Shown: positions 59,759 to 64,000 of the stretch, piece after piece | Layout: each line of letters starts with the position of its first letter | Numbering within the stretch: the first letter of the stretch is position 1 | Assembly (NCBI GenBank): GCA_907164885.2 | Contig: OU015493.1 | Location: 66,431,126 to 66,495,125 of the forward strand | DNA length: 64,000 bases | Reading direction: 5' to 3' | Source of the DNA: Dolomedes plantarius | Lineage: Eukaryota > Arthropoda > Arachnida > Araneae > Dolomedidae | Made by a program: the position numbers and the translations under genes | Notes under the pieces: generated by a model | The model's database searches: none | Told to the model about the DNA's origin: nothing | What the model saw: only the letters and a program-made list of their open reading frames with translations

Positions 59759-60047
59759 TGTCGTAACCTGGCGTGGTTCTTTTGTCATGTACAACTGGAC
59801 ACATAAAATCTTCATTCGTAAACACAAAGACGAACGTTTATTGACGCAAACAAAAACACTCACACGAAACAACAAGATAGGAATAAAACAGAGACGTTCG
59901 TAAGGGGTCAGGCTACCGCTTGTCGGTATGACCTGCGTGATTGGGTTTCTCCATTCAACTGAACTTAGGATGCGCTGTGCCGATAAAAGGCGACAGGGTT
60001 ATGCGCATGAGAGGCGGAGGGGCGCTATCATAGCCTCGTCCCTGACA
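59759..60047 (-). repeat. 5' LTR of the retrotransposon (289 bp)
   Basis: Differs from the other LTR at three positions (AAAGACG/AAAGTCG, CACGAAAC/CACAAAAC, CAAGATAG/CAGGATAG). CTCAT follows it. Confidence 0.97.
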
Positions 60048-60052
60048 CTCAT

Positions 60053-62390
60053 GGATAATTTTTAAATAGAGTAATTAAAAAGCTGATTTTAATTAATATC
60101 TTAATTAATTATATTCGGTTTTTTTTATTTAGAATTTTCATCTCTTCTTAACACTGTATAAGTATACAAAATTTCATAGCAATTGGTTGATAAATAAGAA
60201 AAAAAGTTTTTCATGGTCCATTGTCGCCTTAAAGCAGAAGATGGAGGTTTCTTTTGTCCTCCAGATCCCTTTTTATTAAAAAATGAAAACTGGAAGGATG
60301 AGATTTCCCTATGGCCAGTTGTAAAGAAATCCGACATCGAACAATTTTTGCACTTAACACCAGAAAAAAAATTAGATCCCTTTGTTTATTGTAAGTTTGA
60401 TTTGCATAATTTTATATAGCTTTCTCTAAATATTGTCTTTCCGGAGGCAAAGAGAAGCGAGAATGCTCTGCCCATTTGAAGGGTCGACATCTGTCTTTAT
60501 TCCTCTTAATATGCATAATGTGCCTATTAAGATGGTGTATCAGTTGGCATCGCAGGTCTCCAATCTCTATGGAACTCTATCTATGGGCAATTTTCTTTTC
60601 AGTTGTTTTCTAATTAGATTCGCAAATGCTTATTTTTGAACTATGTTTTTCTTAGGTATGAAGGAAGATGTTAAAAAGTTTTTAAAACATTCATTTTTTC
60701 TTCCTATTAGTTTTTTAGGGGCCATCTAATTATACCTTCTACCGCTACAAAATTTAACTGTTTTCGAAAAAAAAATTAATTAATTAAAATAAGGGATTTT
60801 TGAAACTGCATTTAGAGATCTATTTTCAAATTTTAAAAACACGTATCAAAAATACGCATCCTTGTATGTCTTGTGGCATCACGATAGGTGGTTAAGGCTT
60901 TTTTAAATTTGCTACTATTGAATTCATGACCAAGAAAGACAGAGTCCTAATTATAATGATAAGGCCAATTTTAAAACAAAAACTGAACAAGGCAATTGAT
61001 TTACAAAAAAAATTAAACATTAAACAATTTCAACATATTCCATTAATTTAAGTGCAGATTCACAGCGTAAGCTCCCAGACCCATGGTCTCAAAAGGAGCT
61101 ACCAAAGAACACGTCTGCTCAAATCGATGTTACATGACAATCTCCCTCAAAACACAAAGTCTCTCGTGGTGTTTTCTTTGTCGGCGACTCTCCCAATTCC
61201 TCGAAAATGCGTCTGTTTTTCAGAGAAGGGGCCGGCAACTTTGTTGGTGACAGTTCTTCTTATCGATGCATAGTTAAGCTATCTTTATGACCCGCCGATG
61301 TCAACTCGCATGAAGCTATTGCTAAGAAAGACAGCTTTACGACTATGGTGGGAGACGCTTGCTTGAGAACCCGATATGCATGGGCTTAACTTTCAGGCTA
61401 AAAATTCTGGCGACATTCGCTGGTATAGTTTTTTTAATCCGCACACGTGTTCGTTCGATGGTAACTGGAAAATGGTATTCCTACACATGCAGCTGTGTTT
61501 CTGTGAGGTCTTGGGAAAAATAACCCCATACTTTCATTACGCTACAGTCTAATTAGAGGAAAGAAACTGAGGGGATATTTTTCCGTAGCTTAACAAAGGG
61601 ACTAAAAATCTGCGAGGTCGCCTGATGCATAGCAAGGAAACACTGCCAAACGAACCTCCCCAACCGCAAGTATCAAGACTTAGGTATTCATGTCCTGAGT
61701 ATTTGGAAATTCTGATACTCGCATGCTCGGAGATAGGCATCCTTGAGAACTAGTTCGTTATGAGACACATGTTCATGGTCATTTATTATATGAGAACCAT
61801 CTTTTAAGTTTTCAAAGTAAAGAAAATAATATGTACTATAACTGATATCAAAATGCAACGTCAAAAGTATTTTCTCTTTTTTTACGTGTGTACGAGGGGA
61901 ATGTTTAACTTAATCAGATAACTTCTGGAAGTACTATCTCTAGATTATTTCTTAAAGTTTCCTGGGTTCAGAATATTCACTAAAGGCTAGACCAGTCTAC
62001 GCCAGCTATCAAAAATCAACCCGCGTGATATCCGTGAGCTATCATTTCTCTACGTGAGACGACAAAGAAGAAAACTAAATCGTGAGAATGAATGACATGA
62101 TGCAGTATTTAAATGTAATTTCTTCTCTGTAAAGTTTGCAATTTGGAATGGACAGTTAATATTAACATTGCGCCTCTTTTCATCAGAACAATTTCTCCGA
62201 GTAAAACTTATCACAAAAAGTTAAATAACAATGCTGGAAGATTACTTCCTACCTATAACATTAATTTCTTTTAGTGCACGCTTTCCTGTATGCTTAAAAG
62301 CAAAAAATATATAGGAGCAAACGTCATAAAAATCCTTTATAACTTTCTGAATAGGGCTCGGTTATCAAGGAAAGCATTTTCTCTTAAAGG
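60053..62390. other. DGK intron, no gene seen
   Basis: AT-rich DNA with occasional GC-richer pieces. A direct repeat fragment shared with about 52580 lies at about 60610. No domain-bearing frame was recognised. Confidence 0.5.
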
Positions 62391-62398
62391 TCTATGGT

Positions 62399-62842
62399 TA
62401 GGGGTACGTAAATTTCGCCTAAAAAATATCGAAATTTCACACAAAAAAATTACAATTTATAAAATTTCGCATTTATTCGCAAAAATAAATATTTACGTAT
62501 ATAAATTCAAAAATTTCACATTTATTAAAAAAAATTACAATTGTACTTACCTAATCAGGTAAGTATCAAAATTATTAGTTAAAGGCTAACATTGTAGTAG
62601 TCTCCATATCCTCTTCTTTAGGTCTTTAGCAATAAGTAATAAGCAAATTTCGAGAGTGAGAGCTCTCAGTTAAAGACCATGGATGGTCTTAAATAAGCAA
62701 TTATGTTAATACATCATTACTATTATTATCCAATTTCGCTTAAAATTCATTTATCACCGATTTTTCGCCAAAAAGTAGTAAAAAAAATAATTTTCGCATT
62801 TATTTGCATCTATTTCGTAAATACGAAAATTACGTATCCCTA
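62399..62842. mobile_element. hAT-like MITE, 444 bp
   Basis: The ends are TAGGGGTACGTAAATTTCG and CGAAAATTACGTATCCCTA, and a perfect 8-bp duplication TCTATGGT lies at 62391-62398 and 62843-62850. Eight-base duplications and such ends are the hAT hallmark. The interior is AT-rich with repeated TTTCGCATTTATTCGCA-like phrases and no transposase. It is about 310 bp upstream of exon g. Confidence 0.92.
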
Positions 62843-63151
62843 TCTATGGTTTATTTACCTGTGACAGTTTGAAGTCCGATAGAATTTTGTTTTTGCGTCG
62901 TTAATTACGTTTTATAAAATGTTACCAAATTTGGTATTCGCAGTTTTTAATGTGTTGTCGTATCCTGTAGTTTTATAATAAAAACCAGGAAAACTTGTTT
63001 TCATTTTGAAGCTCTTGCGAATGTGATGTCTACCGTTTCATCGCACGCCATGTTATAAACTCTTTTAATCCCTCATTGTGATACTTAAGTATTGAATTGA
63101 TATCTTCAAGTATTTTCAATATAAATGAATAATTGTTTTTTTTTCTCGCAG

Positions 63152-63222
63152 GGATATACAGATCAGCCGCTCTCAAAAATACTCTCCAACGTGGAAGATG
63201 GTGAAATCGTGAAACTTGACAG
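63152..63222 (+). CDS. rdgA: Diacylglycerol kinase type IV, exon g
   Basis: 71 bases entering phase 0 and leaving phase 2, between TTTCTCGCAG and GTAGCT. It encodes [20 protein letters not shown] and then KLDR with the last codon split. This is the conserved GYTDEPVSKIL..VE.G..VQLDRW stretch of type IV DGKs. The GTAGCT donor is weaker than the others. The next exon lies beyond the window. Confidence 0.97.
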
Positions 63223-63493
63223 GTAGCTCATTTTTATTGACGCTTATCAGACAAAGAAATGTCCATCGAAAGGAAACGTATGAAATGGAGCAATTATTAG
63301 GCTTAAATGACTCCGTTTAACAAAGTAGATTTCAGATCTTTGATCTGAAAGACGATCATACAAAATTTAGAGATTTGATCGAACCCTAAAGGTTTTTTTT
63401 TTGTTTTGTAAATTGTGGAAGCTAGCCAACAAAAACCGATGTTTGGCATATTCTTTCTCTGCAACTTCTGCTTCAATTAATGCTTGACTTTTA
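63223..63493. other. DGK intron, no gene seen
   Basis: Start of the intron after exon g. AT-rich with no feature. Confidence 0.6.
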
Positions 63494-63759
63494 GACCGTC
63501 TGCACACGGAGCAACTCAAAAGAAACTGATAACTGACTCCAATCACAAACCAGTCCGTGATGAGTCGTAACCTATGTAATTGAATGGAGCCACGCACAAC
63601 ATTACGCCTCTTGACGTCAACGCGTCGTTGACGAGTTTGTAACCAGTTGCGCCGTGTGCGTGGCTCCATTCAATTACATAGGTTACGACTCATCACGGAC
63701 TGGTTTGTGATTGGAGTCAGTTATCAGTTTCTTTTGAGTTGCTCCGTGTGCAGACGGCC
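63494..63759. mobile_element. Harbinger-like MITE, 266 bp, nearly all inverted repeat
   Basis: GACCGTCTGCACACGGAGCA at the left and TGCTCCGTGTGCAGACGGCC at the right are inverted, and the arms continue for about 110 bp (AATCACAAACCAGTCCGTGA and its inverse). TTA borders both ends, the target preference of PIF/Harbinger. The loop of about 45 bp contains GACGTCAACGCGTCGTTGACG, itself palindromic. Confidence 0.85.
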
Positions 63760-64000
63760 TTAGATTACCGATATTCAGTCAAGTATTATAAGAAAATTTC
63801 TGTGTGAGAAAATCCGAACTCTTAGCTAAATTATTGACATTCAAGTGAAAATGATACGAGGCTATTTCAGATCTGCCAGGATCAGCGATATGTAGACGTG
63901 ACAAGAGCAATGGCCCTCTACTGCCAAATGACACTATTTGTGACAGATAGGTAGTGCCCATCCAATTCTTAGTCGTTAATGCCAGAGAAGAGAAGAAATT
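63760..64000. other. DGK intron, no gene seen
   Basis: Tail of the window, with no recognisable feature. Confidence 0.6.

Larger units (their letters stand above)
54049..60047 (-). mobile_element. Intact LTR retrotransposon, 6.0 kb, gypsy-type pol with IN before RT
   Basis: Two 289-bp LTRs (TGTCGTAACC..CCCTGACA) flank a single 1601-codon ORF. The 5-bp duplication CTCAT lies at 54044-54048 and 60048-60052. The LTRs differ at three positions by my comparison (about 99% identical), which points to a recent insertion. A primer-binding site and a polypurine tract are in place. No envelope-like gene is present. The order is Gag, protease, integrase, RT, RNase H, as in Gmr1-like elements rather than ordinary Ty3/gypsy. 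Confidence 0.95.
53323..63151 (+). other. DGK intron of 9.8 kb between exons f and g
   Basis: GTAAGT to TTTCTCGCAG. It is mostly an LTR retrotransposon (54049-60047) plus a hAT-like MITE. Sections 53323-54043, 60053-62390 and 62851-63151 hold no gene I can support; 61040-61300 and 61540-61740 are a little GC-richer without a recognisable product. Confidence 0.85.

Overview
This window is eukaryotic nuclear DNA, most likely from an arthropod and probably a spider. The evidence is long AT-rich introns, many (TA)n microsatellites, several Tc1/mariner transposases of a kind I associate with orb-weaver genomes, and tRNA-derived SINEs. No species can be named from the sequence alone.

The only host gene I can support is a type IV diacylglycerol kinase (Drosophila rdgA, vertebrate DGKZ/DGKI) on the + strand. 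It is present as seven internal coding exons at 3562-3621, 6246-6314, 26913-26945, 36242-36397, 40107-40291, 53148-53322 and 63152-63222. Together they give 749 coding bases whose phases join without conflict. They encode the end of C1 domain 1, all of the extended C1 domain 2, and the start of the DAGKc catalytic domain, including its GGDGT nucleotide-binding loop and the [10 protein letters not shown] motif. The first and last coding exons lie outside the window. The six internal introns run from about 2.6 to 20.6 kb. One exon is a 33-base microexon between a 20.6-kb and a 9.3-kb intron.

Almost everything else is transposon sequence in those introns. From left to right: a worn TIR element and an LTR remnant (0.9-1.8 kb); SINEs (4.0, 5.1 and 7.8 kb); a foldback MITE between TA tracts (10.3-11.0 kb); a dispersed repeat family with three copies (15.2, 30.2 and 50.3-52.5 kb), two of them carrying nested insertions; a pogo/Tigger-like non-autonomous element (16.5-17.3 kb); a 4.1-kb element with about 635-bp TIRs and a decayed nuclease-like gene, possibly Academ-like (18.6-22.7 kb), with a truncated Tc1 in its left arm; an inverted-repeat MITE carrying the 5' end of a transposase gene (31.4 kb) and a transposase deletion derivative (33.8 kb); a Tc1 nested in a palindromic MITE (37.8-39.8 kb); a Helitron helicase remnant (40.8 kb); a DD41D mariner (43.2-44.9 kb); a dead Tc1 (46.6-47.8 kb); and a DD36E Tc1-like element (51.0-52.4 kb). 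A young, intact-looking LTR retrotransposon lies at 54.0-60.0 kb on the minus strand. A hAT-like MITE with a perfect 8-bp target duplication (62.4 kb) and a Harbinger-like MITE (63.5 kb) follow.

The most notable items are the LTR retrotransposon, whose single 1601-codon ORF places integrase before a Ty3/gypsy-type reverse transcriptase and has a BEL/Pao-like (DUF1759-like) Gag; the long-TIR nuclease transposon; and the DGK microexon inside a C1 domain.
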